This document shows positions 26,114 through 35,186 of a stretch of DNA of 64,000 nucleotides, one piece after another. Source of the DNA: an uncultured Lactobacillus sp. (GTDB lineage: Bacteria > Bacillota > Bacilli > Lactobacillales > Lactobacillaceae). The notes below the pieces were generated by a model. That model saw nothing but the letters and a program-made list of their open reading frames with translations. It searched no databases and was not told the DNA's origin. The DNA lies in contig CALFSK010000069.1 of NCBI GenBank assembly GCA_937916845.1, positions 62,001-126,000 of the forward strand. Reading direction: 5' to 3'. Each line of letters opens with the position of its first letter. The stretch's first letter is position 1. A program made the position numbers and the translations under genes.

Positions 26114-27436
26114 CTATGCTTCCTGATTAACGGCGGCTAATAATTGTCGTTCGTTATAAAAGAGCAACGTGATAAACATGATAACGTATAAAATCAACGG
26201 TAGCCAGGCGTAATTCAACGTGATCATGTGCTGGGTCGCAAGGTTTTGCGCATGATTAGCCGTGTAGCCTGACAAGTGGAATAGGCCGGCCGTAATGAGA
26301 CCACCAAATCCGAGGCCAACGTTGACGCCGAAGTCATCCGTCGAAGCTAAAATTCCTTCGGCTTGAATGCCCATGGTCATACCATAACGAATCGTGTCGG
26401 CAATCATAATCGAAACGAGGCCAATAATTAAGCCGTTGCCAATCGAATTAATAAAGGTCCCGGTAAAAATAACGGCTAACTGATTGAGAATGGTCCCCAG
26501 GGCCAAAATCAATTGGCCAATCGTTGCCACGGCAATCCCAGTGAGCATTGTTTGCTTCTTCCCGATTTTTTTGGAAGTCCGGACGATTAAAACCACGCCG
26601 ATCAACGCGGCAAAGGTGAAGCCGTTGACTAGTGGGACCAAGTTTTCATTGTTTTGCAAATATTTGAAGTAGTAGATAGTCGTTTGATTCTTAATGGCGG
26701 TCGTCAACCAATATAATAAAATGACGATGGAAATGATAAACCACTGTTTATTTTTCTTGAGCATTTTCCAAACGTCATTGAGTGGCTGGTGGGCCTGTTC
26801 CGGCTGACTAAAACGTTCCTTCACTTGGAAAAAGGTATTCCAAATCAGTGCTAGAGAAATTAGACCAAACAGGATGATGGTATAGAGAAATCCGCTCTGT
26901 TGGTTACCTTTGCCGAAGAAGCTGACTAGTGGCAACGTGAAGACCGCTACGATAATTTGAACGGCACTGCCGAAAAATTGACGAATCACGCCAAGTAACG
27001 TTAGCTCATGCTCATTTTTAGACAATGTCGGTAAGATGGATGTAATGGGTAAATTGACCGCGGTATAGAAGAAACCCAAACCGAGGTAGGTGATGTAAGC
27101 CCAGATGAGTTTGCCGTTCCCACCAAAGTTGGGAGTAACGAAAGTCAACACAGCGAAGATCACGTACGGTAGCGCGTACCAGAGAAAGAAGGGGCGGCTT
27201 TTCCCAAAGCGTGAATGGGTGTGGTCAATCATGATCCCAATAATCAGGCTTTCAACGACGTCCGCCAAGCGCGCAACCACGAAAAGAATGGCCGCCGCGC
27301 TAGCGGATAACCCGTAAACGTCCGTGTAAAAGAAAAGTAAATAGGTCGTCATCATTTGAAAGACAAGATTGTCGGCCGCATCACTAAGGCCGTAGCTGAT
27401 CCGCTCCGGCCATTTAGTTTGCCAAGGTTGATTCAA
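26114..27436 (-). CDS. GPH-family sugar:cation symporter
   Basis: 440 residues with 12 predicted helices. The MelB/LacS-like N-terminus RISYGLSDAADNLVFQMMTT and the motif ADVVESLIIGIMIDHTHSRFGKSRPF are diagnostic of the glycoside-pentoside-hexuronide family. There is no C-terminal IIA domain. The start is TTG at 27436 with AGGTG seven to eight bases upstream. No glycosidase lies next to it, so the sugar cannot be inferred from context. Confidence 0.9.
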   Translation of the reverse strand: MNQPWQTKWPERISYGLSDAADNLVFQMMTTYLLFFYTDVYGLSASAAAILFVVARLADVVESLIIGIMIDHTHSRFGKSRPFFLWYALPYVIFAVLTFVTPNFGGNGKLIWAYITYLGLGFFYTAVNLPITSILPTLSKNEHELTLLGVIRQFFGSAVQIIVAVFTLPLVSFFGKGNQQSGFLYTIILFGLISLALIWNTFFQVKERFSQPEQAHQPLNDVWKMLKKNKQWFIISIVILLYWLTTAIKNQTTIYYFKYLQNNENLVPLVNGFTFAALIGVVLIVRTSKKIGKKQTMLTGIAVATIGQLILALGTILNQLAVIFTGTFINSIGNGLIIGLVSIMIADTIRYGMTMGIQAEGILASTDDFGVNVGLGFGGLITAGLFHLSGYTANHAQNLATQHMITLNYAWLPLILYVIMFITLLFYNERQLLAAVNQEA

Positions 27437-27532
27437 AGTATCACCTCATAATTAGTTTCGCATAGTTAAATTGTACACCAATTAAAAAGACGGGCCCACC
27501 TATAAGCCTCTGGATAGCGGTTAGTTGCCATA

Positions 27533-27577
27533 AAAAAACTGATAAACAATAACAAAATGTTATGTTTATCAGTTTTT
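27533..27577 (-). terminator. Terminator of the SPFH gene
   Basis: AAAAACTGATAAAC pairs with GTTTATCAGTTTTT, with an inner ATAACA/TGTTAT stem. It lies just past the stop at 27586. Confidence 0.87.
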
Positions 27578-27585
27578 GATGATAC

Positions 27586-28488
27586 TTATTTAGTGGTCAG
27601 TTTACCAACTTTAGTTAAAGCCGGAATTAGACCTAGACTATCTAACGTCTGGTTAGGTAAGACGACCGTGTTGGAACTACCGTCAGCCAAGGCTTTGACT
27701 GCTTCTGTGTTTTGGAAGATAAAGTAGTTTTCGGATGAAGCGGCTAAGGCTTCGTTTAAGATCCGGGTCCGGTAAGCATCGGCGTCAGCTTCCGTTTGGA
27801 TTGCGGTCGCTTTAGCCGTTGCGCTGTTAACGAGCGCCTCGTTTTGTGCCTTGTTGGTAGCTAAGAGGGCGCGGTTATTGGCTTCGTTTTCCAAGGTGAT
27901 CGACTTGCTTTTCCCTTCGGCGGTCGCAATGGTTGCGTCCCGTTCCCGAGTGGCCTGCAAAAGCTTGTTCATCGAAGCTTGGATGTCAGCGGAAGGGTTA
28001 ACTGAGTCAATGTTGACCCGGTCGACGTTCAACCCGTAACCGGCTGTGACGGAAGAAATTTCTTTAAACAACGCAGCGTTGATTTCTTGGGTCCCGTTCA
28101 AAACTTCGTTAAGTTCTTTGTTCCCAATGATGCCCCGTAAAGCGGCCCGGGTATCTTGAATCATACTCCGAACTGAGTCTTCGTTTTTAAATACGAAGTC
28201 TTCAATGTTGGTCACGTGGTATTTCAGTGAAATTTTAACTGAAATTTCGGCGTTATCCTTTGTGATCACAACTTGTTGGTTCAAATCGACTGGAGTTTGT
28301 GCCGTGTTGACCGTAATAACTCGTGAAATGAATGGTTTGATGAAGTGGAAACCGGAACTCAAGACCCGTTCGAATTTACCAAAGGTTAAGACGACCCCCT
28401 GATTGGGTTGAGTAATGATGCGAATACTTGCAGTTAGGATCGCTACAACTAGTAAGATGATGATTAGCGCAATAATAATGGCTAGCAT
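27586..28488 (-). CDS. SPFH/stomatin-like membrane protein
   Basis: 300 residues. One N-terminal helix (AIIIALIIILLVVAILTAS) is followed by a band 7 domain (RIITQPNQGVVLTFGKFERV to about 170) and an Ala/Glu-rich coiled coil (about 180-260). Such proteins scaffold membrane microdomains and proteases. GGGGGACTAAAAAT precedes the ATG at 28488. It lies four bases after the NfeD-like gene, the classic stomatin/NfeD pairing. Confidence 0.9.
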   Translation of the reverse strand: MLAIIIALIIILLVVAILTASIRIITQPNQGVVLTFGKFERVLSSGFHFIKPFISRVITVNTAQTPVDLNQQVVITKDNAEISVKISLKYHVTNIEDFVFKNEDSVRSMIQDTRAALRGIIGNKELNEVLNGTQEINAALFKEISSVTAGYGLNVDRVNIDSVNPSADIQASMNKLLQATRERDATIATAEGKSKSITLENEANNRALLATNKAQNEALVNSATAKATAIQTEADADAYRTRILNEALAASSENYFIFQNTEAVKALADGSSNTVVLPNQTLDSLGLIPALTKVGKLTTK

Positions 28489-28492
28489 ATTT

Positions 28493-28702
28493 TTAGTCCC
28501 CCTGTTGGTGGGGAACCACAATCTTAACAGTTAACCCGTGTGGTGTTGTCGCGACAACTTCCACTAAGTCCCCCACGTGTAACGAAGCCGTTGCTCGTAA
28601 GTTGTAATAAATCCCGTAAAAAGAAACACCATCGAGTAAATCAGCCAGTGTAATTGTGAACTGCTGGCCGATTAAACGCTCGTCTAGGTAGCCTTCAGAC
28701 AT
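28493..28702 (-). CDS. Short NfeD-like OB-fold protein
   Basis: 69 residues. It lacks membrane helices and shows GQQFTITLADLLDGVSFYG, then LHVGDLVEVVATTPHGLTVK, matching the C-terminal OB fold of NfeD proteins. The start ATG at 28702 has AGGTGGGG six bases upstream; the GTG at 28714 is inside that site. It is the first gene of a two-gene unit with the SPFH protein, so the pair probably forms a complex. Confidence 0.8.
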   Translation of the reverse strand: MSEGYLDERLIGQQFTITLADLLDGVSFYGIYYNLRATASLHVGDLVEVVATTPHGLTVKIVVPHQQGD

Positions 28703-28755
28703 GTGTATCCCCACCTTTATTGTGATGTATTCAGTATAATCGGTTTCTGCTAAAA

Positions 28756-29019
28756 TTCATAGTCACAGACCGGCACGGCACTGTAACTATGAATTGGGAG
28801 GAGTTTGATTGAAAAAACAGCCAATCAGCGGATCTGTTTATAGTATTAATCAATTATTTTATACAAAAAAACCTTCGTACGGGAATACGAAGGTCAAAAG
28901 GAGTAGGTCAACATATGACGGGGAATCATATGTTGATAAACTTGATGAGCGTTTATTCATATAAGCGGGGGGACGTTCACATGCCGCTCATCAAGCTGTT
29001 AAAGCTTTTACGCTTTAAC
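28756..29019 (+). other. Run of five inverted repeats with overlapping short reading frames
   Basis: Five hairpins follow one another: 28756-28795 (ATTCATAGT/ACTATGAAT), 28871-28894 (ACCTTCGTA-CGGGAA-TACGAAGGT), 28910-28936 (CAACATATGA-CGGGGAA-TCATATGTTG), 28941-28995 (CTTGATGAGCG/CGCTCATCAAG) and 28998-29019 (GTTAAAGC/GCTTTAAC). Short frames with ribosome sites overlap them: TTG at 28809 (51 residues), ATG at 28981 (44 residues) and ATG at 29045 (16 residues). None resembles a known protein. It could be a regulatory RNA, a leader or a decayed element. Confidence 0.5.
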
Positions 29020-29115
29020 GGATTTCATTACTTTGGAGGAGTAAATGAAAAGAATGTTAATTATTATAGTAGCAACCTTGGAGGGGGATCCTTAATTGCT
29101 ATGAGTAAACTATAA

Positions 29116-29680
29116 CAACGAAATATGAAGAAAGTGTGTCGTGAATTTTTCAAAAGTAAGAATAATTTTTTAAACTAAACTGATTATCGGAAAATTAATA
29201 AATTAATTTTTAGATTCGTGATAGTCGTCAGTGAAATGTAATTTTAACAACCGATAATCTGAAAAAGGGTTCTCACTGAAATGTATTTATCAGTAGGTAG
29301 AGCTTGCTAGAATAATATAATTCATCAAGCCACACTTATTTTCTAGCTATAAAAAATAGGTGCGGATTGATGCTATCAGTTGATACTCCCAATAATCGCA
29401 TAAAACAAACCAATAAAAGTCGGCTTTCTATTGGTAATTAGTTTAAGGGATTGATTATATTAATAATATTTGATATTATCAATTGTTTTGATTATCTGGA
29501 GATTATACATATTTATTAATTTTTAGCTGAAAATTAAATTATTTTTGATTGCGAATGGGCACGCAAGCTGACTATTGCCAGCCTACCTGAAGCCATTTAT
29601 ACTCTAGTTGTACACAATTAAGGTGCTTGCTATTTTTGTTTCGGAGCAAGACCATTAATAGAAAGAGAAGTGGCATAAAC
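29116..29680. other. AT-rich intergenic region before the WxL cluster
   Basis: About 565 bases without a convincing gene. GATTATCGG (29182-29190) and CCGATAATC (29251-29259) form 9-bp arms. The rest is AT-rich, with stretches such as TTAATAATATTTGATATT, and probably holds the promoter of the surface-protein cluster. I see no clear -35/-10 pair. Confidence 0.45.
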
Positions 29681-30433
29681 ATGAAAAAAGCAATGATTGG
29701 GTCCGCATTATTTAGTGTCGTAGTGCTGCTTGCGCCAATGAATGTTCAAGCGGCGGGAGATGGGACCACTACGGGTAATAGTGGTGAAACGAATGCGCAA
29801 ATTACTTTTGAGGCAGCAAATACCAATATTGCACCAGTTAATCCTGATAACCCAAATGAGCCAGATAAGACGCAACCGTTGCCTAGCAACGTTCTCCCCA
29901 ATAAAGATCCTAAGGGACCATCATTGATTTATGTGACGCCCCAGATGACTTTTCAGAATGATAACGATAAGGGCTTGCTCGATCTATATAAAGATCAAAA
30001 CTATCTTGCAAAGATTGTTAGCCAAGAAAAGCCCGTATCGACGCCGGAATCGGTTTTTGACAAGATGTTTGTAGTGGAAGTTGCGGATGGTCGGGGCGCC
30101 GCTGCTAAATGGCAAGTTAAAGTTGCCGGAGACAAATTAAAGGGCGGAACTACTCCGGATACGATTGAACATGTGACGATGACTTGGCCACAAGCCCTTG
30201 TTAAAAATAGCAGTCAAGGTGATCTCAGTGCGAAAGTTTCCAAGGATTTGACAATCAACCTGGGTGATAATGCGCAAGATATCTTAGTGGCAAGTCAAGG
30301 TGTGGGGGCCGGGGTCACGGCTGCGCAATTCAATCCTAGTGATATTAAATTAAACATTCCTGTTAATTCTGCAAAGCCCGAAGCTTATTCAACGACTTTA
30401 CATTGGACGTTGACGGATGAAGCGCAAAGTTAA
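29681..30433 (+). CDS. WxL-domain surface protein (CscB/CscC type)
   Basis: 250 residues. Signal peptide KKAMIGSALFSVVVLLAPMNVQA, with cleavage after AAA-type residues near 27. A Pro/Asn/Asp-rich linker (PVNPDNPNEPDK) follows, then a WxL domain with KWQVKV and the C-terminal LHWTLTD motif. WxL proteins bind peptidoglycan without covalent attachment. GAGAAGTGG precedes the ATG at 29681. First of three surface genes; the product probably assembles with the DUF916 protein encoded next. Confidence 0.88.
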   Translation: MKKAMIGSALFSVVVLLAPMNVQAAGDGTTTGNSGETNAQITFEAANTNIAPVNPDNPNEPDKTQPLPSNVLPNKDPKGPSLIYVTPQMTFQNDNDKGLLDLYKDQNYLAKIVSQEKPVSTPESVFDKMFVVEVADGRGAAAKWQVKVAGDKLKGGTTPDTIEHVTMTWPQALVKNSSQGDLSAKVSKDLTINLGDNAQDILVASQGVGAGVTAAQFNPSDIKLNIPVNSAKPEAYSTTLHWTLTDEAQS

Positions 30434-30444
30434 ACTAGACTAAG

Positions 30445-30471
30445 AAAGGTGGTCAACTTGTGCCACCTTTT
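30445..30471 (+). terminator. Weak hairpin between WxL and DUF916 genes
   Basis: AAAGGTGG pairs with CCACCTTT, followed by TTA. It may reduce read-through and set expression of the downstream genes. Confidence 0.4.
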
Positions 30472-30502
30472 ATACATAAGGTCGCAGTGCAAGGGGTAAA
30501 AA

Positions 30503-31552
30503 ATGCAAATGATAAAACGATTTTGGGGAATCGTCAGTTTAGGTATTGGCGTTGTAATGGGATTAGTGAGTGGTCAGGTGGGTAGTGCCGCATCCACTAA
30601 TCCGGCAAATAATATTGGGTTTAGTGTCTCCGCTCAGTTACCGAGCAATCAGTTGAAAACGGGACAATCGTACTTTGACCTCAAGATGCAATCGGGACAG
30701 AAACAGACGCTCAAAGCGGTTATTTATAATAGCACTAAGCGAGATATTAAAGTTCGGACGAATATTAATACGGCTTATACGAATCAAAACGGGGCAATTG
30801 AGTACATTACGGCGGCGAAAACGGTTGATCCTTCATTGAAGTTTTCGTTAGCTAAGTTAACGAAAATTGATGGGAACGCTGTTGTTACGGTACCGGCGAA
30901 TGGCACCAAGACGGTCACCGCCAAAGTTAAAATGCCAACGACCGACTTTCAAGGGGTTCTATTGGGTGGTTGGAATTTTGAAAAAGTTGACGAGCAAGTC
31001 ACCGGCAACGTTGACGGCGCCATGAACGTGCGTAACCAGTATGCTTACATGATTGCCATGAAGTATACGTTGGGAAAAGTACCCGCGCCGAAACTAGTGT
31101 TAGCGCAAGTTAAGCCGGGAATCGACCATGGCCATCAGACCATCTTTCCGATATTACGAAATGTCTCAGCGGTCATCGTGCCTAAACTAACTTTGAAGAC
31201 TGAAATTACTGATCGTAAAACTGGTAAAACCGTTAAGCAGGTGACCAAGCATGATGTCAGATTGGCACCGAATTCAGTCTTTAAGTATCCAATTTTAATG
31301 GCGCCGGAGCAATTAGCTGCCGGGCACTATCATTTAAAAATGACTGCTAAAAATCAGCAGGGGCACTGGACGTTCGAAAAAGACTTTGATATTACGGCTA
31401 GTGCAGCTAAAAAATATCGGCGTGCATCAAACGAACACCGTGAAATCCAGCCGATTTGGTTAGTTGCGTTGGGGGTCCTAGGTACGCTGATTTTTGGGGC
31501 GGTCATTGCTTTGATTATTTTAATTATTCGTAGACATCGACAAGCAAAATAA
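30503..31552 (+). CDS. CscA-type WxL-interacting protein (DUF916/DUF3324)
   Basis: 349 residues: signal peptide (GIVSLGIGVVMGLVSG), DUF916 domain (SYFDLKMQSGQKQTLKAVIY, then VPANGTKTVTAKV), DUF3324 domain (from about 150, ending KDFDITA), a single C-terminal membrane helix and basic tail (RRHRQAK). CscA proteins anchor WxL complexes to the cell envelope. AAGGGG precedes the ATG by six bases. It sits between two WxL genes. Confidence 0.92.
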   Translation: MQMIKRFWGIVSLGIGVVMGLVSGQVGSAASTNPANNIGFSVSAQLPSNQLKTGQSYFDLKMQSGQKQTLKAVIYNSTKRDIKVRTNINTAYTNQNGAIEYITAAKTVDPSLKFSLAKLTKIDGNAVVTVPANGTKTVTAKVKMPTTDFQGVLLGGWNFEKVDEQVTGNVDGAMNVRNQYAYMIAMKYTLGKVPAPKLVLAQVKPGIDHGHQTIFPILRNVSAVIVPKLTLKTEITDRKTGKTVKQVTKHDVRLAPNSVFKYPILMAPEQLAAGHYHLKMTAKNQQGHWTFEKDFDITASAAKKYRRASNEHREIQPIWLVALGVLGTLIFGAVIALIILIIRRHRQAK

Positions 31553-31585
31553 TTGGCGTGGACATGGATAGGAGGAGTCGGAGTA

Positions 31586-33124
31586 GTGGCTGAATGGAAA
31601 TGGGTCAAATGGGGGCTTCTCAGCGCGATTCTGTTCGTGTTGCTATGTGGCACTGCTGTTAGCGGTCAAGCAGCTGATGGGAAAGATGTGATGCACAATA
31701 GCCATTTTAAACCGGTTGAAAAATCTGACAGTCCGCTGATTGACGGACCCGATCTTAAACTGCAATCGTATCCATCTCTTGATAGAATCACCGCAAACTA
31801 CGTTGATAATGGTCGTATAACAACAAAGACGACCCGAGTTTGGGTGCACATGCTAGGGTGGGCTATTTTACCATATGGCAGTACCAATAAGATCACTGAT
31901 GCACAAGTAGTCTTGATGACTGGTGATGGTAAAGGACAACCAATTGTTGACATTGCCATAAATAAATTTTTTCCTAAACTTACAGATAATGAAAAAAGTA
32001 AGGACAGCATGCTTTTTCAAAGAAAACCTGACTTTCGTTTACAAGTTGATTTTTCAAAACTAAGTAAACTGTTCCCGTTACGTATTGGGTACCAATTAAA
32101 AACCACCCAGGATCCGAACCACTGGAGCACCTATTATTTAGGAACGTTCACCACTGATGGCGTGCTAAAAACACCAACCATTGACGATGGTTTAGGGCCA
32201 ACCAGTACGGTGATTACAGGAACTGGTTTGCCGGGATGTACTATAACAAGCGATGTTAATAATGAGACGACTACGGTTAAGGATGATGGGACGTACGCAT
32301 TAGATTTAAAAACGCCCCTAGCAGATCATTTATTAGCCAAGCCCGAAATAACAATCGCTGAAAATAATCAATTTGGTGACTTCTCTGAAGCGTCACAAAA
32401 GCAACTGAAAATGTCAAAAGCTGAAAATAATCCGGCCTTCCATATTGAAGATAATTTATCTTATCCTGAGGGAACGACGGATGCTGAGGTCATGGACGAT
32501 CTGCGCAAGCGCCTCGAAATTCAAGTTGATGATGAGCAATTGAAAGTACAGTATGAAAGCCCGCAGAAGAACCTCGCCGCATTTATTAATTCGCAGGCGT
32601 GGGGAACGACGATTGCGATTCCAATTTATGCCAAGAGCCCGGGTTACATTCAGTCCAACGATATTATTGTGAAGATTACTAAAAAGATGGAGAACGTCAT
32701 TTTTACGAATCAAAAATCGAACCTCTATTTTCCTAATCAACCACTGCCATTAAAAAATGTTTCAATTTGGTCGGACGATGTTTGGAAACTGTCGGTTGTT
32801 GATAGTCGGGTCATTGACCAAAAGTCGTGGACGTTAACGGCAACTGCAACAAAGTCGACTAAGAACAGTGACAAGCAGGATCTGAGCCCCTACTTGTGGT
32901 ACGCTGACGGATTAAATCAATCTCAACTACTAAATCGACAGGTAACAATATTAAATTCAAAGATGTCGCATTCGACTAGCGCCGTTGACGGGTCTAAAGT
33001 GTATGAACAAGTCTTTGATAAAGATCATGGCAGTGGAATCATCATAAAAACCGATTCCCGAATGTCACCGGGTGCTTATGAGGCCACGATTACTTGGACC
33101 TTACAAATGGAGGCGCAAGATTAA
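31586..33124 (+). CDS. Large WxL-domain surface protein
   Basis: 512 residues. N-terminal signal segment (WGLLSAILFVLLCGTAVSG), then a region with Ig/bacterial-surface-like segments (TGTGLPGCTITSDVNN, about 210-260), and a C-terminal WxL motif (EATITWTLQMEA). The start is a GTG at 31586 with GGAGGAG upstream. It is probably displayed with the CscA partner and involved in carbohydrate contact or surface assembly. No LPxTG CscD gene follows, so the cluster is incomplete compared with full csc operons. Confidence 0.85.
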   Translation: MAEWKWVKWGLLSAILFVLLCGTAVSGQAADGKDVMHNSHFKPVEKSDSPLIDGPDLKLQSYPSLDRITANYVDNGRITTKTTRVWVHMLGWAILPYGSTNKITDAQVVLMTGDGKGQPIVDIAINKFFPKLTDNEKSKDSMLFQRKPDFRLQVDFSKLSKLFPLRIGYQLKTTQDPNHWSTYYLGTFTTDGVLKTPTIDDGLGPTSTVITGTGLPGCTITSDVNNETTTVKDDGTYALDLKTPLADHLLAKPEITIAENNQFGDFSEASQKQLKMSKAENNPAFHIEDNLSYPEGTTDAEVMDDLRKRLEIQVDDEQLKVQYESPQKNLAAFINSQAWGTTIAIPIYAKSPGYIQSNDIIVKITKKMENVIFTNQKSNLYFPNQPLPLKNVSIWSDDVWKLSVVDSRVIDQKSWTLTATATKSTKNSDKQDLSPYLWYADGLNQSQLLNRQVTILNSKMSHSTSAVDGSKVYEQVFDKDHGSGIIIKTDSRMSPGAYEATITWTLQMEAQD

Positions 33125-33129
33125 TCTTG

Positions 33130-33172
33130 AACGATGATATCAGCTAGTTAGTAGCGAATCATCGTTTTTTGT
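33130..33172 (+). terminator. Terminator of the WxL cluster
   Basis: AACGATGAT pairs with ATCATCGTT around a long loop, followed by T6. Confidence 0.75.
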
Positions 33173-33205
33173 TTTGAAAATAATTAATAGGGACACAACG
33201 ACCCC

Positions 33206-33260
33206 ATTAAAATTGCGTAAGAATTTTTGTTAACGTTTCCATCAACCTAGCAATTTTAAT
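33206..33260 (+). promoter_or_regulatory. 11-bp inverted repeat with cre-like loop before dipeptidase
   Basis: ATTAAAATTGC (33206-33216) and GCAATTTTAAT (33250-33260) are perfect arms. In the loop, 33228-33241 (TGTTAACGTTTCCA) matches the CcpA consensus with one mismatch. It lies 62 bases before the dipeptidase start. Confidence 0.45.
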
Positions 33261-33321
33261 TAGAGCGTGTAAAATTGAAGTGGTAGAACGTATTCATAAT
33301 GATTAATAGAGGAGTGTTTAC

Positions 33322-34734
33322 ATGAACGAACAAGCATGTACCACCATTTTAGTTGGGAAAAAGGCGACCGTGGACGGTTCCACGATCATTGCCCGTAACG
33401 ACGATACTTTTATGCCGATTACGCCACAAAAGTTCATCGTTCATCCAGCAGTTCACGGGCGGCACGAAACGCTGACTTCTGGTAAGAACGGTTTTACCGC
33501 CCCACTACCAGAAGACGGTTATCGTTACCAAGCCGTTCCAAACATCGAAGTTGCCGCAAAGGGTGTCTTTGAAGAAAACGGCTTTAACGAAAAGAACGTT
33601 GGGGTTTCTTCGACCGAAAGTGTTTATGGTAACGAACATACTCTGACGTTCGACCCATTTATTAAAAACGGTTTAGCAGAAGATTCTTTACCAACGATGC
33701 TGACACCATTTATCGATTCCGCCCGTGGTGGGGTTGAATATTTAGGCCAATTAATTGCTAAGTACGGTTCACCTGAAGGTAACGGGGTCCTCTTTAACGA
33801 TAAAAATGATGTTTGGTACATGGAAATTGTTACCGGTCATCACTGGGTCGCACAACGGATTCCTGACGACGCGTACGCGGTTGCCGCAAACCAAGTCGCT
33901 ATCCAATGGGTTGACTTCAATGATCCCGACAACTTTATGTGGTCCGAAGGCATTCAAGAATTCGTTGAAGAAAATCACTTGAATCCAGATAAGGAAGGCT
34001 TTAACTTCCGTCATATTTTCGGAACGGATAATGAAAAAGACCGCCATTACAACACCCCACGGGTTTGGTATGGTCAACATTACTTCAATCCAGAAATCGA
34101 ACAGGATCCTCAATCTAGCGAATTACCATTCATTTGCCACGCTGACAAGAAAATTTCCGTTGCCGATGTGGAATATGTCTTAGGGTCACACTACAACGAA
34201 ACGAAGTACGATCCATTCTTGAACACGCCGGAAGCCAAAAAGTTCCGTCCAATTTCAATGAACCGGACCCAAAACTCACACGTGATGCAGATTCGTAACG
34301 ACGTGCCCGAAGAACAAAGTGCCATTATGTGGATGACCTTTGGGACACCAGCATTTGCACCATTCTTACCATTCCACGCCAACGTTTCTGAAACTGATCC
34401 TAGTTTCGCCAACACGCCATTGAAGTACGATATTAAGAGTGCTTACTGGTTATATCGGACCGTTTCAATGATGACGGAAACCCACTACGCTGATTTTGTT
34501 CAAGATAACATTGATTACTTGAAAGAATGCCGCATCGAATTGGGCCAATTTGTTGCTGAAACCGATAAAAAGGCAGCTAAGTTGTCTGGCGATGAATTAA
34601 CGGCCTTCTTAACGGAACAAGACAAAGTCATGGTTGCGAAGATGCGTGATAAGGCCCAAGATTTCATTGGCGCCTTAGTTACCAAGGGATTAACGCTTTC
34701 GAAGTTAACTTATAACGTTGATATCAACCTTTAA
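33322..34734 (+). CDS. pepD: C69-family dipeptidase
   Basis: 470 residues. Peptidase family C69 is an N-terminal nucleophile hydrolase. Cys6 (MNEQACTTILVGKKAT) is the expected catalytic residue and needs no long propeptide, and DGSTIIARNDD follows. It cleaves dipeptides with broad specificity in the cytoplasm. GAGGAGTG precedes the ATG. Codon use is moderately biased, suggesting good expression. Monocistronic; no obvious terminator before the next small gene. Confidence 0.93.
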   Translation: MNEQACTTILVGKKATVDGSTIIARNDDTFMPITPQKFIVHPAVHGRHETLTSGKNGFTAPLPEDGYRYQAVPNIEVAAKGVFEENGFNEKNVGVSSTESVYGNEHTLTFDPFIKNGLAEDSLPTMLTPFIDSARGGVEYLGQLIAKYGSPEGNGVLFNDKNDVWYMEIVTGHHWVAQRIPDDAYAVAANQVAIQWVDFNDPDNFMWSEGIQEFVEENHLNPDKEGFNFRHIFGTDNEKDRHYNTPRVWYGQHYFNPEIEQDPQSSELPFICHADKKISVADVEYVLGSHYNETKYDPFLNTPEAKKFRPISMNRTQNSHVMQIRNDVPEEQSAIMWMTFGTPAFAPFLPFHANVSETDPSFANTPLKYDIKSAYWLYRTVSMMTETHYADFVQDNIDYLKECRIELGQFVAETDKKAAKLSGDELTAFLTEQDKVMVAKMRDKAQDFIGALVTKGLTLSKLTYNVDINL

Positions 34735-34796
34735 ACTTTCGCGTTTAAGACGTAAGTGTGTATAATTAAGGTACCAATCCTAAGGAGTTGATCGAT

Positions 34797-35048
34797 ATGG
34801 ATGAAAACGTTCTTTTTAATCCAGGCGATGCGATTTCAGAATCTCACGATTTTAATCAAGCGCTCCGGAGTGCCGACATTTATAATGCACAGCACGGTCG
34901 TAAGCGTGGGCTACTAATTGCGCGCCCGCTGGAAGAAGAGCACGGTTATTCGGTGTTTTATGCGGATGATTTGATTGCAGCGGATGGTCCTAAACCTAAG
35001 CCGGATGCACGTAAATACCACGTAGAGAAACGAATTCCCAAAGAATAA
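34797..35048 (+). CDS. Small conserved protein, unknown function
   Basis: 83 residues, acidic and soluble: MDENVLFNPGDAISES, a central HGRKRGLLIARPLEEEHGY and a basic C-terminus (KYHVEKRIPKE). TAAGGAG lies nine bases before the ATG at 34797; the TTG at 34788 is part of that region. No family recognised. A strong terminator follows. Confidence 0.7.
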   Translation: MDENVLFNPGDAISESHDFNQALRSADIYNAQHGRKRGLLIARPLEEEHGYSVFYADDLIAADGPKPKPDARKYHVEKRIPKE

Positions 35049-35067
35049 CGTCATTGTTTAACAAGTA

Positions 35068-35104
35068 ACGGAACGACTCTTAACGGAGTCGTCCCGTTTT
35101 TTTT
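35068..35104 (+). terminator. Terminator after the small protein gene
   Basis: ACGGAACGACTC pairs with GAGTCGTCCCGT around a short loop, followed by eight T residues. Confidence 0.88.
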
Positions 35105-35109
35105 AGCTT

Positions 35110-35145
35110 AACAGTAACCCATTATATTGAAATTGGGTTACTGTT
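35110..35145 (+). promoter_or_regulatory. BirA-type biotin operator
   Basis: AACAGTAACCCA and TGGGTTACTGTT are perfect 12-bp arms with a 12-base spacer. Firmicute BirA sites have the form TTGTTAACC-spacer-GGTTAACAA. The site overlaps the likely promoter (TATATT at 35124-35129) and lies 41 bases before bioY, followed by birA. Confidence 0.7.
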
Positions 35146-35186
35146 GGACTACACTGTTAGTAATTTATAAAAGGGGTGTGCGGGGT

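Noticed and set aside
28915..29115. 66-residue frame as a real gene
   Set aside because: It is composed largely of hairpin arms and loops, has a poorly spaced ribosome site and resembles no protein, so it is listed only as part of the hairpin region.
28981..29115. Double-glycine bacteriocin precursor (GG in HYFGGVNEK)
   Set aside because: The leader lacks the usual hydrophobic/acidic pattern before GG, and no processing transporter or immunity gene is adjacent.
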